The notes under the pieces are model-generated. The model had not been told where the DNA came from. It ran no database searches and saw only the letters and a list, made by a program, of their open reading frames with translations. DNA of 64,000 nt from Formosa agariphila KMM 3901 (lineage in GTDB: Bacteria; Bacteroidota; Bacteroidia; Flavobacteriales; Flavobacteriaceae), in NCBI RefSeq assembly GCF_000723205.1, contig NZ_HG315671.1, positions 2,796,940 to 2,860,939 on the forward strand. The letters are read 5' to 3'. Each line of letters starts with the position of its first letter. The first letter of the stretch is position 1. The translations under genes and the position numbers were made by a program. Below, piece by piece: positions 1 to 8,800 of this stretch.

Positions 1-22
1 AATTTCCGACATTACAAGTTTA

Positions 23-800
23 GGAAAAGGAACGATATAAAGATTAAACATGGAGATTTTAAAAGGTCTTCGAGCGGAGTCGAGAAGCTTAGCGAAACAC
101 AAAGATAGTGCGTGCTAAATTACAACGTATGTTTTGACTAAATAACATATCACTACATATAAATCTTAATGAATATTATTTATCTCATAGCTTAAACTTT
201 AAACCTTATACAAAAAAAAAAACTGTTCTCGACTCCGCTCGAACATCCTAGAAACGTATGGAGTCTCTACATATTTTCAACATACAATTTGGAAAAGACG
301 ATATAAAGATTAAATCTTGAGAAGTTAAACGGTCTTCGAGCGGAGTCGAGAAGCTTAGCGAAACACAAAGATAGTGCGTGCTAAATTACAACGTATGTTT
401 TGACTAAATAACATATCACTACATATAAATCTTAATGAATATTATTTATCTCATAGCTTAAACTTTAAACCTTATACAAAAAAAAAACTGTTCTCGACTC
501 CGCTCGAACATCCTAGAAACGTATGGAGTCTCTATATTTCACATACAATTTGGAAAAGACGATATAAAGATTAAATCTTGAGAATTTAAACGGTCTTCGA
601 GCGGAGTCGAGAAGTTTAGTGAAATACGAAGATAATGCGTACTAAACTTCAACGTATGTTTTGACTAAATAACGAGTCACTATATTTAAATCTTAATGAA
701 TATTACTTATCTCATGGCTTAAACTTAAAACTTATATCAACAAAAAAACTGTTCTCGACTCCGCTCGAACATCCTAGAAGCATGTGGAGCCTTATTGAGT
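23..800. repeat. Three tandem copies of a ~265 bp intergenic element with inverted arms
   Basis: Three copies start near 23, 291 and 552, so the spacing is 268 and then 261 bp. Each holds a perfect 18 bp inverted repeat, TTCGAGCGGAGTCGAGAA and its complement, at 69-86/226-243, 335-352/491-508 and 596-613/752-769; the outer span is 174-175 bp each time. Copies 1 and 2 are almost identical from the first arm onward, differing mainly in an A-tract before the second arm. Copy 3 has drifted by many substitutions. No copy has an open frame of useful length. The arms are GC-rich against a very AT-rich body. It could be a REP-like or MITE-like element that has been tandemly duplicated. I recall similar CTCGACTCCGCTCGA palindromes between genes of other Flavobacteriaceae but cannot check that here. 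Confidence 0.9.
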
Positions 801-820
801 AACCTTAAACCTTACACCAA

Positions 821-860
821 TAAAAAAGGTTCACAACATTTTACAGTCATGAACCTTTTC
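821..860 (-). terminator. Intrinsic terminator of the beta-barrel gene
   Basis: A 10 bp stem (AAAAGGTTCA at 824-833 with TGAACCTTTT at 850-859) is followed on the minus strand by a T run. It lies 25 bp past the stop of the minus-strand gene at 885-1415. Confidence 0.8.
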
Positions 861-884
861 TTAAAGAATATGTTGTTAATAGAT

Positions 885-1415
885 TTAGAATATTTTTATT
901 CCAACACCTACTTGAATGTTATGATTTGAAGCTTCTAAAGGCTGATCATCGTCATACACATTAGAGAATCCGTAAACATATCTTACATCGACATAAAAGT
1001 CGTCTAAAAAGATATATTCAGCACCGACTACACCAGAAAATACTAAGTTTCTAAATCCGTCTTCGTATTCATGAATTTTAAGTCCCATTTGAGGCCCTAA
1101 TCCAACTGAAACTTTTTCCCACATGGTATATTTAAAGAATACTGGTAAATTAAGGTAATCAATTCTTAATGCTTCATCTTTAGCGCCTTCAGCAGAATAT
1201 TGAATTTCTGGAGCGATTGAGAATTTCTCGGTAATACCATATTGTGCAGTGAATCCAACAACAAACCCATTTCTATGCGCATTACCAGAAGGTACGTTAG
1301 ATTCGTAATTTAAATTTGACATATTAATCCCTGCTCTTACACCAAACAGATCGAATTGGGCAAAACTCGTTGTTGTAGCAAGTATGGTTATAACTAATAA
1401 AGTAATTTTTTTCAT
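885..1415 (-). CDS. Outer membrane beta-barrel protein, porin/OmpX-like size
   Basis: This 176-residue secreted protein begins with a clear signal peptide (MKKITLLVITILATTTSFAQ, cleavage expected after residue 19 or so). The rest alternates short polar and aromatic strands (FVVGFTAQYGI, FSIAPEIQYS, VSVGLGPQMGLKI, NIQVGVGIKIF), as in small Bacteroidota barrels of the PorT/OMP_b-brl group. The protein ends in an aromatic residue (IF), the usual signal for BAM-mediated insertion. It is transcribed alone, with its own terminator downstream. No specific substrate or partner can be read from the sequence, so the family call is by overall character and not by a catalytic motif. Confidence 0.75.
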   Translation of the reverse strand: MKKITLLVITILATTTSFAQFDLFGVRAGINMSNLNYESNVPSGNAHRNGFVVGFTAQYGITEKFSIAPEIQYSAEGAKDEALRIDYLNLPVFFKYTMWEKVSVGLGPQMGLKIHEYEDGFRNLVFSGVVGAEYIFLDDFYVDVRYVYGFSNVYDDDQPLEASNHNIQVGVGIKIF

Positions 1416-1513
1416 ATTTGATAGATTTTGACGCTAAGTTAAAATTTATAGAATCACTTTGATATTATTTTAGACAATTGTAAGAAAAAAAAGATGAACG
1501 GCAGATTTATCCG

Positions 1514-2422
1514 TTAAAACAACTGCTTACTTGAGACCGTTTCGTAATATAAACTCTTAATAATCCCATCACTTAACCCAATTTTAGGCACGTAAATATC
1601 TTTAGCGCCACTCCATTTCATTGCAGATAAATAAATTCGTGCTGCAGGAATAATAACATCGGCACGATCCTGATTTAAATCTAATTCGGTTATACGCTCA
1701 TCGTAAGAATACGACTGTAGCATGTTGTAATAAGACGTTAAGTAAAAGAAGGTTAATGGTTTCCCTACAGCTTTTCCTGAAACTTTAAATATTTTATTAA
1801 TATTTCCTCCAGAACCTATAAGGTCTATTTTATCGTATTTTTTAGTATTTACTTTAATCCAAGCTTCAAGTTCACTCCAAGTTTCGCGCTTCACCATATC
1901 GTTTAACAAGCGTACGGTTCCAATTTTAAAAGACCTCGATATTTCAGTCTTTCCATGGTCGATAACTGTAAACTCGGTACTTCCACCTCCAACATCTACA
2001 TACAAGTATGTTTTATCGGGATTGATGTAAGCATTTAAATCGGTTGCAGCAATAATTGCAGCTTCTTCGTCACCTTCTATAATATCGATATTAATATCTG
2101 ATTGTTGCAGAATTTGCTCCACCACTTGCGGTCCGTTTTTAGCTTCACGCATAGCCGATGTTGCACAGGCTTTATATTTTTCAACTTTATGAGATTTCAT
2201 AAGTAATTTAAAAGCGTGCATGGTATCGATCATGCGCTCTATATTTTGTTCAGAAATTTTCTGTTGTAAAAACACATCGGCTCCCAAACGAATAGGCACA
2301 CGAACTAATGAACTCTTCTTAAACTTAGTAGGTTTTCCTTCTTCTTCAATAATATTAGCAATAAGTAACCTTACGGCATTAGACCCAATATCGATTGCTG
2401 CATATTTTTTTATTATAAGCAT
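1514..2422 (-). CDS. ppx: Exopolyphosphatase, Ppx/GppA family
   Basis: This cytoplasmic phosphatase of the actin-like ATPase fold removes terminal phosphate from polyphosphate (or from pppGpp in GppA members). At 302 residues it is the short, two-domain form lacking the C-terminal HD domain of the E. coli enzyme. Visible motifs are DIGSNAVR at residues 11-18, IEGDEEA around 116-121 with the catalytic glutamate, and the phosphate-binding DVGGGSTEF at 143-151. The ATG at 2422 is 1 bp from the ppk1 stop, so the two are one operon: a synthase followed by its hydrolase. Whether the substrate is polyphosphate, pppGpp or both is not decided by sequence; the ppk1 neighbour favours polyphosphate. Confidence 0.92.
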   Translation of the reverse strand: MLIIKKYAAIDIGSNAVRLLIANIIEEEGKPTKFKKSSLVRVPIRLGADVFLQQKISEQNIERMIDTMHAFKLLMKSHKVEKYKACATSAMREAKNGPQVVEQILQQSDINIDIIEGDEEAAIIAATDLNAYINPDKTYLYVDVGGGSTEFTVIDHGKTEISRSFKIGTVRLLNDMVKRETWSELEAWIKVNTKKYDKIDLIGSGGNINKIFKVSGKAVGKPLTFFYLTSYYNMLQSYSYDERITELDLNQDRADVIIPAARIYLSAMKWSGAKDIYVPKIGLSDGIIKSLYYETVSSKQLF

Positions 2423-2423
2423 A

Positions 2424-4487
2424 TTACTCTTTTAACTTCTTTAAATAGTACTCGTAAGTAGCAAATTGTGATCTGACTTTAGGTTTGCTATCTTTCTTAT
2501 ATTCGTTAGTCTGTTTTAAGTTTAAAATTCGGGCTTTTACATTATCGCTCCAACAAATATCGAAAGTATCCATAAGTTCTTTCTTGATGCTTTCATCGTA
2601 AATAGGACAGGTTACTTCTACCCTATTTTCTATATTCCTGGTCATCCAGTCTGCAGACGAAATAAAGACTTTAGGATTTCCGCCATTTTCAAAGATATAA
2701 AGTCTTGTATGTTCTAAGAATTTATCGACTATACTAATTACTTCAATATTTTCACTCATGCCTTTAACACCAGGAACCAAACAACACAACCCTCTAACAA
2801 TCATCTGTATTTTTACTCCTGCTCTACTTGCTTCATAAAGTTTATCGACCATTTTATAGCTAGAAATACTATTCATTTTAAGTCGGATACTAGCTGGTTT
2901 CCCCAATTTCACATTTATAATTTCAGCATCTATTAATTTAAAAAATGCTTTTTGGGTATAATGCGGTGAAGTAATAATATGTTTATAGGTATAAATAAGG
3001 TAATTGGTTTCGAAAAAACTAAACACCTTATTGATATCTTTTAATATTTTTTGATTGGCTGTAAATAAGGTATAATCGGTATAAATTTTAGCTGTAGATT
3101 CGTTAAAATTCCCTGTACTTACAAACCCATATCTTACTATTTTTTTCTGTTCTTCGCGTTCTATAACACACATTTTACTATGTACCTTTAAACCTTGAAC
3201 ACCGAATATTAAATTAATACCCTCTAATTCCATTTGCTCGGCATAAGCTATATTGGCTTGCTCGTCGAAACGCGCTTGCAACTCTATAGACACCGTAACC
3301 TTCTTTCCGTTTTTAGCAGCATTAATTAATGAACTAGCAATGTGCGAAATCTGAGCCAATCTATAAATGGTAATTTTTATAGTTTTAACCTGTGGATCTA
3401 AAGCTGCCTCTCTTAAAAACTTAACAACATAAGAGAATGTATGGTAAGGTGCATATAATAAATAATCTTTTTTAGCAATTACCGAAAATATACTTTGCTC
3501 TAATGTAAGCCCTTTTACAGGTAATGGTTCTATTTTATCGTACAACAAATCGGTTCGTCCTAAACTAGGAAATCCCATATAGTCGCGTCTATTATGATAT
3601 CGTCCGCCAGGAATAATACTATCCGACGGTTCAATATTCATCTTTTTTAACAAATAATGAAGGGTCTCTTGTTCGATTTCCTGATCGTAAACAAATCTTA
3701 CAGGTTCACCAATTTGTCTATGTTTTACACTATCTGATAATTTATCGATAAAACTCTTACTTAAATCACTTTCAAAATCTAACTCACCATCTCTAGTGAT
3801 TTTAATCATATGCGCTGAAACAGATTTAAAATCGAATATATTAAAAATATCTTTTAGGCAATAACGCAGTAAATCGTCTAACATGATAATGTAATCTTTG
3901 TTTCCTTCCATAGGAAGCACAACAAATCGATCCATGTTTTTAGAAATTTCGATTAAAGCATACTGATTTTCGCCAGAATTCATTTCCATTCTAACCGCTA
4001 AATAAGCCGCACTATCTTTTAATAAAGGAAGTTTTACCAAATCGTTTAAAACTATGGTAACAAGTGCAGGGCTAATTTTTTGAATAAAGTAGTGTTTTAT
4101 AAAATCGTGTTGTGAAGGTGAAATTTGAGTTTCGTTAATAATAAATATATTCTCCTTTTTAAGCTTCTCTTGAATATCGCGTAAGATTTTTAAACTTTCG
4201 GATTGCTGTTCGATTACAATTTTTGTAATGATTTCTAACAACTGACTCGCTTTAATTCCGCCAAGTTCACTTTTACCTGCTTTACCCGCTAAAGCAATAC
4301 GCTTAACTGTGGCATAACGCACTTTAAAAAACTCATCTAAATTATTTGAAAATATGCCTAAAAAACGTAGACGTTCTATTAATGGTACATTTTTATCTTC
4401 TGCCTCTTGGAGTACTCTGGCATTAAATTGAAGCCAACTAATTTCTCTATTAATATAGGTATTGTTAGTTTTTTCGATTTTATTCAT
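2424..4487 (-). CDS. ppk1: Polyphosphate kinase 1
   Basis: This enzyme makes long-chain polyphosphate from ATP, reversibly, at the inner face of the membrane. Its 687 residues match PPK1. The N-terminal domain is recognisable from YINREISWLQFNARVLQEA and the head region SNNLDEFFKVRYA. The phosphorylated histidine is H436 in GLKVHSKM (E. coli H435) and the second essential histidine is H593 in LEHTRLYIFENGG (E. coli H592). The C-terminal part contains the expected RNIENRVEV motif. The gene leads a two-gene operon with ppx. A -7 box, TATGTTTG, at 4510-4517 lies 22 nt before the ATG. Confidence 0.97.
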   Translation of the reverse strand: MNKIEKTNNTYINREISWLQFNARVLQEAEDKNVPLIERLRFLGIFSNNLDEFFKVRYATVKRIALAGKAGKSELGGIKASQLLEIITKIVIEQQSESLKILRDIQEKLKKENIFIINETQISPSQHDFIKHYFIQKISPALVTIVLNDLVKLPLLKDSAAYLAVRMEMNSGENQYALIEISKNMDRFVVLPMEGNKDYIIMLDDLLRYCLKDIFNIFDFKSVSAHMIKITRDGELDFESDLSKSFIDKLSDSVKHRQIGEPVRFVYDQEIEQETLHYLLKKMNIEPSDSIIPGGRYHNRRDYMGFPSLGRTDLLYDKIEPLPVKGLTLEQSIFSVIAKKDYLLYAPYHTFSYVVKFLREAALDPQVKTIKITIYRLAQISHIASSLINAAKNGKKVTVSIELQARFDEQANIAYAEQMELEGINLIFGVQGLKVHSKMCVIEREEQKKIVRYGFVSTGNFNESTAKIYTDYTLFTANQKILKDINKVFSFFETNYLIYTYKHIITSPHYTQKAFFKLIDAEIINVKLGKPASIRLKMNSISSYKMVDKLYEASRAGVKIQMIVRGLCCLVPGVKGMSENIEVISIVDKFLEHTRLYIFENGGNPKVFISSADWMTRNIENRVEVTCPIYDESIKKELMDTFDICWSDNVKARILNLKQTNEYKKDSKPKVRSQFATYEYYLKKLKE

Positions 4488-4509
4488 TTAGCATTTTTTT
4501 AATGTCCTA

Positions 4510-4517
4510 CAAACATA
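4510..4517 (-). promoter_or_regulatory. -7 box (TATGTTTG) for ppk1-ppx
   Basis: Exact match to the Bacteroidota -7 consensus TAnnTTTG on the minus strand, 22 nt before the ppk1 ATG. No clean TTG -33 element stands at the usual spacing. Confidence 0.6.
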
Positions 4518-4585
4518 TTGTATTTAGTTTTCAATATGGTGTATTAAATATTATTATGTAGTTAATAAAAATAAAAAAAATACTA

Positions 4586-5077
4586 TTAATCTAGAGCTTT
4601 TGGAAACAATTTTAATTTTAAAGTTCCCGGTTTTAAATCCGTCCAATGGTCAATGTCAAATTCTAAAAGTACCAATCCGCTCGTTGGCACATTATCTATA
4701 AAAATATCGCCATACGTGTTCACAAAATTATTGAATGCATTATTATGACCAAATAGATAAACAGACGGTATAGAATCGGGTAAAGATTTAACAAATTGAA
4801 CGAGCGAATTTCCTTGGAAATCATATAAATCTTCAGTAATATTGATGTCTATATGAGACTTGGGATTATAATGTTCTACAAAAAGTTTACACGTATCTAA
4901 GGCACGTTTAGCCGGACTGGAATATACATGTTTTAAAGGTTGATTTTGAAGTACATTAAATCGATTACAAACTTTAATTGTATTTTTTATCCCAATGGTT
5001 TTTAAAGGTCTATGCCGATCATCAACATCGTACTTCCATGACGATTTGGCATGCCTTACAAGTATTATTGTTTTCAT
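4586..5077 (-). CDS. SixA-like histidine phosphatase
   Basis: A small (163-residue) cytoplasmic member of the histidine phosphatase superfamily. The phosphate-accepting histidine is in the RHA signature at residues 8-10 (MKTIILVRHAKSSWKY), and the second catalytic histidine sits in YLFGHNNAFNNF. The single short domain with no cap insert resembles SixA, the phosphohistidine phosphatase, more than phosphoglycerate mutase. A GTG at 5110 would add 11 residues, but a -7 box at 5099-5106 lies inside that extension, so the ATG at 5077 is chosen. It is close to ppk1-ppx on the same strand, though it has its own promoter. The true substrate is not known. Confidence 0.85.
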   Translation of the reverse strand: MKTIILVRHAKSSWKYDVDDRHRPLKTIGIKNTIKVCNRFNVLQNQPLKHVYSSPAKRALDTCKLFVEHYNPKSHIDINITEDLYDFQGNSLVQFVKSLPDSIPSVYLFGHNNAFNNFVNTYGDIFIDNVPTSGLVLLEFDIDHWTDLKPGTLKLKLFPKALD

Positions 5078-5098
5078 TTCCGTTTTTATGTTTAGAAG

Positions 5099-5106
5099 CA
5101 AATTTA
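5099..5106 (-). promoter_or_regulatory. -7 box (TAAATTTG) for the SixA-like gene
   Basis: Exact TAnnTTTG match on the minus strand, 21 nt before the ATG at 5077. It excludes the GTG at 5110 as a start. Confidence 0.6.
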
Positions 5107-5521
5107 ACACACTTTAACAAACTAATCTACAGTATTTTAACTTAAATTATACTTATATTTTCTTAATAAAATCTAAAGAAAACACAAGATAATAGCAATT
5201 TAATCGTTAAAGTGCACTTTACGGCGTTTAAAAACTTTACACGTTCACTTAGTCGAATATATTAAAGATTTTAACATGATTTTTTGTTTTTGTGGGTCTA
5301 TCTACCGTTTTTTGTAGGTATTAATTATGAAGAACATGATCCCAAATCTAATTTCAAAACCTAAAGTCTGTTATTCTGTAACCCAGAATACTCCCAAAAA
5401 AACTTTATTCCTTAAAAATTAGTATTACTTGCTAACCACTTGTAACGCTATTTGCTGTTTGAAATTTAAAAGATTATTTTTTTATGATTAATGGACAAAC
5501 CCTTAAATCAATAAATTGTTT
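5107..5521. other. Long AT-rich leader region ahead of the adhesin
   Basis: This stretch separates the divergent SixA-like gene from the adhesin unit. It holds a T-rich motif, TCTACCGTTTTTTGTAGGTA, at about 5299-5318, with TACC/GGTA half-sites, which could be an operator or a small RNA hairpin. Just after it, a 31-codon frame (5327-5422, beginning MKNMIPNLISKPKVCYSV) could encode a leader peptide. No good TAnnTTTG box was found close to the adhesin start, so the promoter is probably in this region at some distance. Confidence 0.4.
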
Positions 5522-5821
5522 ATGAGAATAAATTACACTTTAATTCCCATGCTTAATTTGAATACTACAAGCTCTATTAAGAGACCTACGATTATGGAGT
5601 ATGTAGCTTTTAGAAGAAGCTTGTATTCAAACATTTTTCTAAATCGAGTTTCCAATCTTCAACAATTTAATGTTAAGGAAACAATAAATCATTTAGAAAA
5701 ATTTTCTTTTGTAAGACATATAAGAAAATCAGTTTTAGTTAGGCCAACTCAGTTGGGTGTACTAAATTTAATTATAGATCCAATAATAACAAATAAATTT
5801 AAAGTTGTTAATCCATCATAA
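5522..5821 (+). CDS. Small hypothetical protein upstream of the adhesin
   Basis: A 99-codon frame running from ATG 5522 to a TAA at 5821, which is 32 bp before the adhesin start; a TTG at 5516 would add two residues. The product is basic, has no signal peptide, membrane segment or recognisable motif (it includes EYVAFRRSLYSNIFLNRV and SFVRHIRKSVLVRP). Its position suggests either a small gene co-transcribed with the adhesin or a chance frame in the leader. Codon use is AT-rich like the surroundings and does not settle the matter. I do not recognise it. Confidence 0.3.
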   Translation: MRINYTLIPMLNLNTTSSIKRPTIMEYVAFRRSLYSNIFLNRVSNLQQFNVKETINHLEKFSFVRHIRKSVLVRPTQLGVLNLIIDPIITNKFKVVNPS

Positions 5822-5853
5822 GTAGTATTAGGATAACTTAATCGATTCATGAA

Positions 5854-8800
5854 ATGAAAAAATTTTACGCTAAGAAAATTAAAGTTTATAAAAACATAAA
5901 ACAGTATTCGCTGTTAGCATTAATGCTAATGGCTTTTGGTTTTTATAGCTATGGTCAGTCAGCAGTACCATTTAGCTCGAGGGCTAATTATACTGTACAA
6001 GGAGATTTTACTATAATAGGTAATACAAACCTTGCTCCTATGAACCCAGGAGCGGGTAATGATTCTGGAGATATGTTTTATGTGGATATAGATGGAGAAC
6101 CTGGTACGGTTAACTCTTCGTCTGCAGACATTAATCTTTTAGATGATAATGGACAGGTAGCTAACAATTCTAATATTGTATATGCCGGATTATATTGGAC
6201 AGGACGTCCAGGTCCAGACCAAACGTTTGTTGTAAACACAGACAATGGTCCAAAAACATTAAATAAATCAGTGGTATCTTTAAAAGGCCCTAATTCAGGA
6301 TATACAACGGTAACCGCAAATCCTGGAGATATTTACTACCCTGAAAGTGTATACGATAATATGTATATTGCATTTGCAGATGTTACCGATTATGTTAAAC
6401 AAAACGGTACGGGTAGTTATACTGTTGCCGATATCGCCTTGGTTGAAGGTCAAGACCTTTCGTCTAACCTAGGTATCGGATATTACGGAGGATGGAGTAT
6501 GGTTATTGTTTACCAGAATCCAACTATGAAAATGCGTAATATTGGTGTTTTCGATGGTTATTCTTTTAAAAATGTACCTGGTGATAATGGATATGTACCA
6601 GCAAGATATATTAATCTAGATATTAGCAACTTAAACACTTCGGATATTGTTAACGCCCAAATAGGCGTTATGGCCGGAGAAGGTGATGCTGATTTAAATG
6701 GTGATTATTTAGCTACTCAACGAAATGGGAGTACAGCTTATAATAACCGACTGGAACATAGTCCGAATACCGCATTAAACTTTTTTAATTCTACAATAAC
6801 TGTTGACGGCTCTGTAAGAAACCCTAGTGGTGAAGTATATGGGTTGGACTTACATAAATTTGATCTTCCAGGCTCAAGTGTTGCCCCTGGACAAGATGCA
6901 TTATCTTTCGAATATGTAGCAACTAAGGACAAATATGTAATTTATAACTTAACCTTATCTTTTGAAGATAACACCTTACCAATACCTCCTGTAGATGCAA
7001 CTTATGAGTGTCTTGCAGATGTTCCTGCCGGAGAGGCATTAAGTGCAATGGATAATTGTGCTCCTGGAAATGAAATTACTTCGCTTCCTCAGGATAGTGT
7101 TAACTCTAGTGATCCTTGTAATGTTATTATTACACGTACTTGGTCATTCACAGATTCTTGTGGTAATACATCGCAAGTTTCTCAAACTATTAATGTAGTC
7201 GACACGACTGCTCCTATTGCGCCAGAAGCTCCTGCAGATATAACGGTTGCTTGTTTAACAGACGTTCCTGCAGATCTTGAATTAGAAGCAACAGATAATT
7301 GTGGAGCTATTATAACTGCAACAGGTGTAGACACTATAGTCGCTTCAGATGGTACATGTAACCAATCCGTAATTCGTACATGGACTTTTGCAGATGCTTG
7401 TGGTAATACTTCAGAAGTAACACAAAACATAATGGTGGTTGATGATATCGCTCCTATATTTATTAGCGGACCTCAAGACCTTGTTTATGATTGTGATGGA
7501 GAACAAAGAAATCCAACAATTGATGCTTGGGTAGAACTTAACGGATATGCTTTAGCAGAAGATAATTGTTCTGAGATTACTTGGACAAACAATTACGATG
7601 GTGAAAGTTTAACATGTAACGAATCGGTTACTGTAGAATTTACAGCTACAGATGCATGTGGAAACTCAATTTCACAATCTGCAACATACACACTTAACGA
7701 TGTTAATGCACCAACTATAGATACTGAACCAACAGATTTAGTATTAGAATGTAATGAAAATTCACAAAGTACTTTAAATACTTGGTTAATGTCTAATGGT
7801 GGAGCTATAGCAACAGATATTTGTTCTGCAGAGGTATCATGGACTAACGATTTTGATCCAGCTGCTTTCACTTTAGAAGCTTGTGGTGTAGACAACGCAA
7901 CTACAGTTATTTTCTCAACGTATGACGATTGTGGGAATATAGCAACAACTACTGCAACTATTACGGTAATCGATGAGACTGCTCCAACAGTACCAACTAA
8001 CGTACCTGCAGATGTTACTGTAGAATGTTATGAAGATATTCCTGCTATGATTAATCTTACTGCAACAGACTTTTGTGCTGGTGAGATTACTGTACCTGGT
8101 GTAGATACAGAAGATAATACAGATCCAACTAACATTATTATAACGCGTACTTGGACATTCGCAGATGCTTGTGGAAACACTTCTGAAGTTTCTCAAATAA
8201 TAACAGTAAACGATCAAACTGCTCCTGTTTTAGATGGTGCTGCTCCTGCAGATTTAGCCTTAGAGTGTGTATCAGATGTTCCTGCAATGGAAGCATTAAC
8301 GGCAACAGATAATTGTTCTGGAATAATTACTTCTAACGGAACTGAAACTATTAACGACACAGATGCTTGTAATATTATCATTACTCGTAACTGGATATTC
8401 GCTGATGAAAGTGGAAACACTACTGAAGTTTCTCAAACCATAACCGTTAAAGATGAAACGGCTCCTGTAGTAGATAATACTCCTGCAGATTTAACTCTTG
8501 ATTGTAGTGATGAAATACCTGCAATAGGATCGTTAACTGCTACAGACAATTGTGCTGGAATTATAACTTCTCAAGGAACAGAAACAGTAGATGATTCTAA
8601 TCCTATTTATACAGTTATAACACGAACTTGGACTTTTGCTGATGCTTGTGGAAACACTACGGAAGCTACTCAAACTATAACAGTAGAAAAAGATGACACT
8701 GCTCCTGTAGTTGATAATGCACCTGCAGATGTTACTGTAGAGTGTATTGATGATGTTCCTACAATGGAAGCATTAACTGCAACAGATGATTGTTCTGGTA

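Noticed and set aside
1487-1517. Weak hairpin AACGG/CCGTT at the end of ppx as terminator
   Set aside because: The stem is only 5 bp and overlaps the stop codon, so it is too weak to list as a feature.
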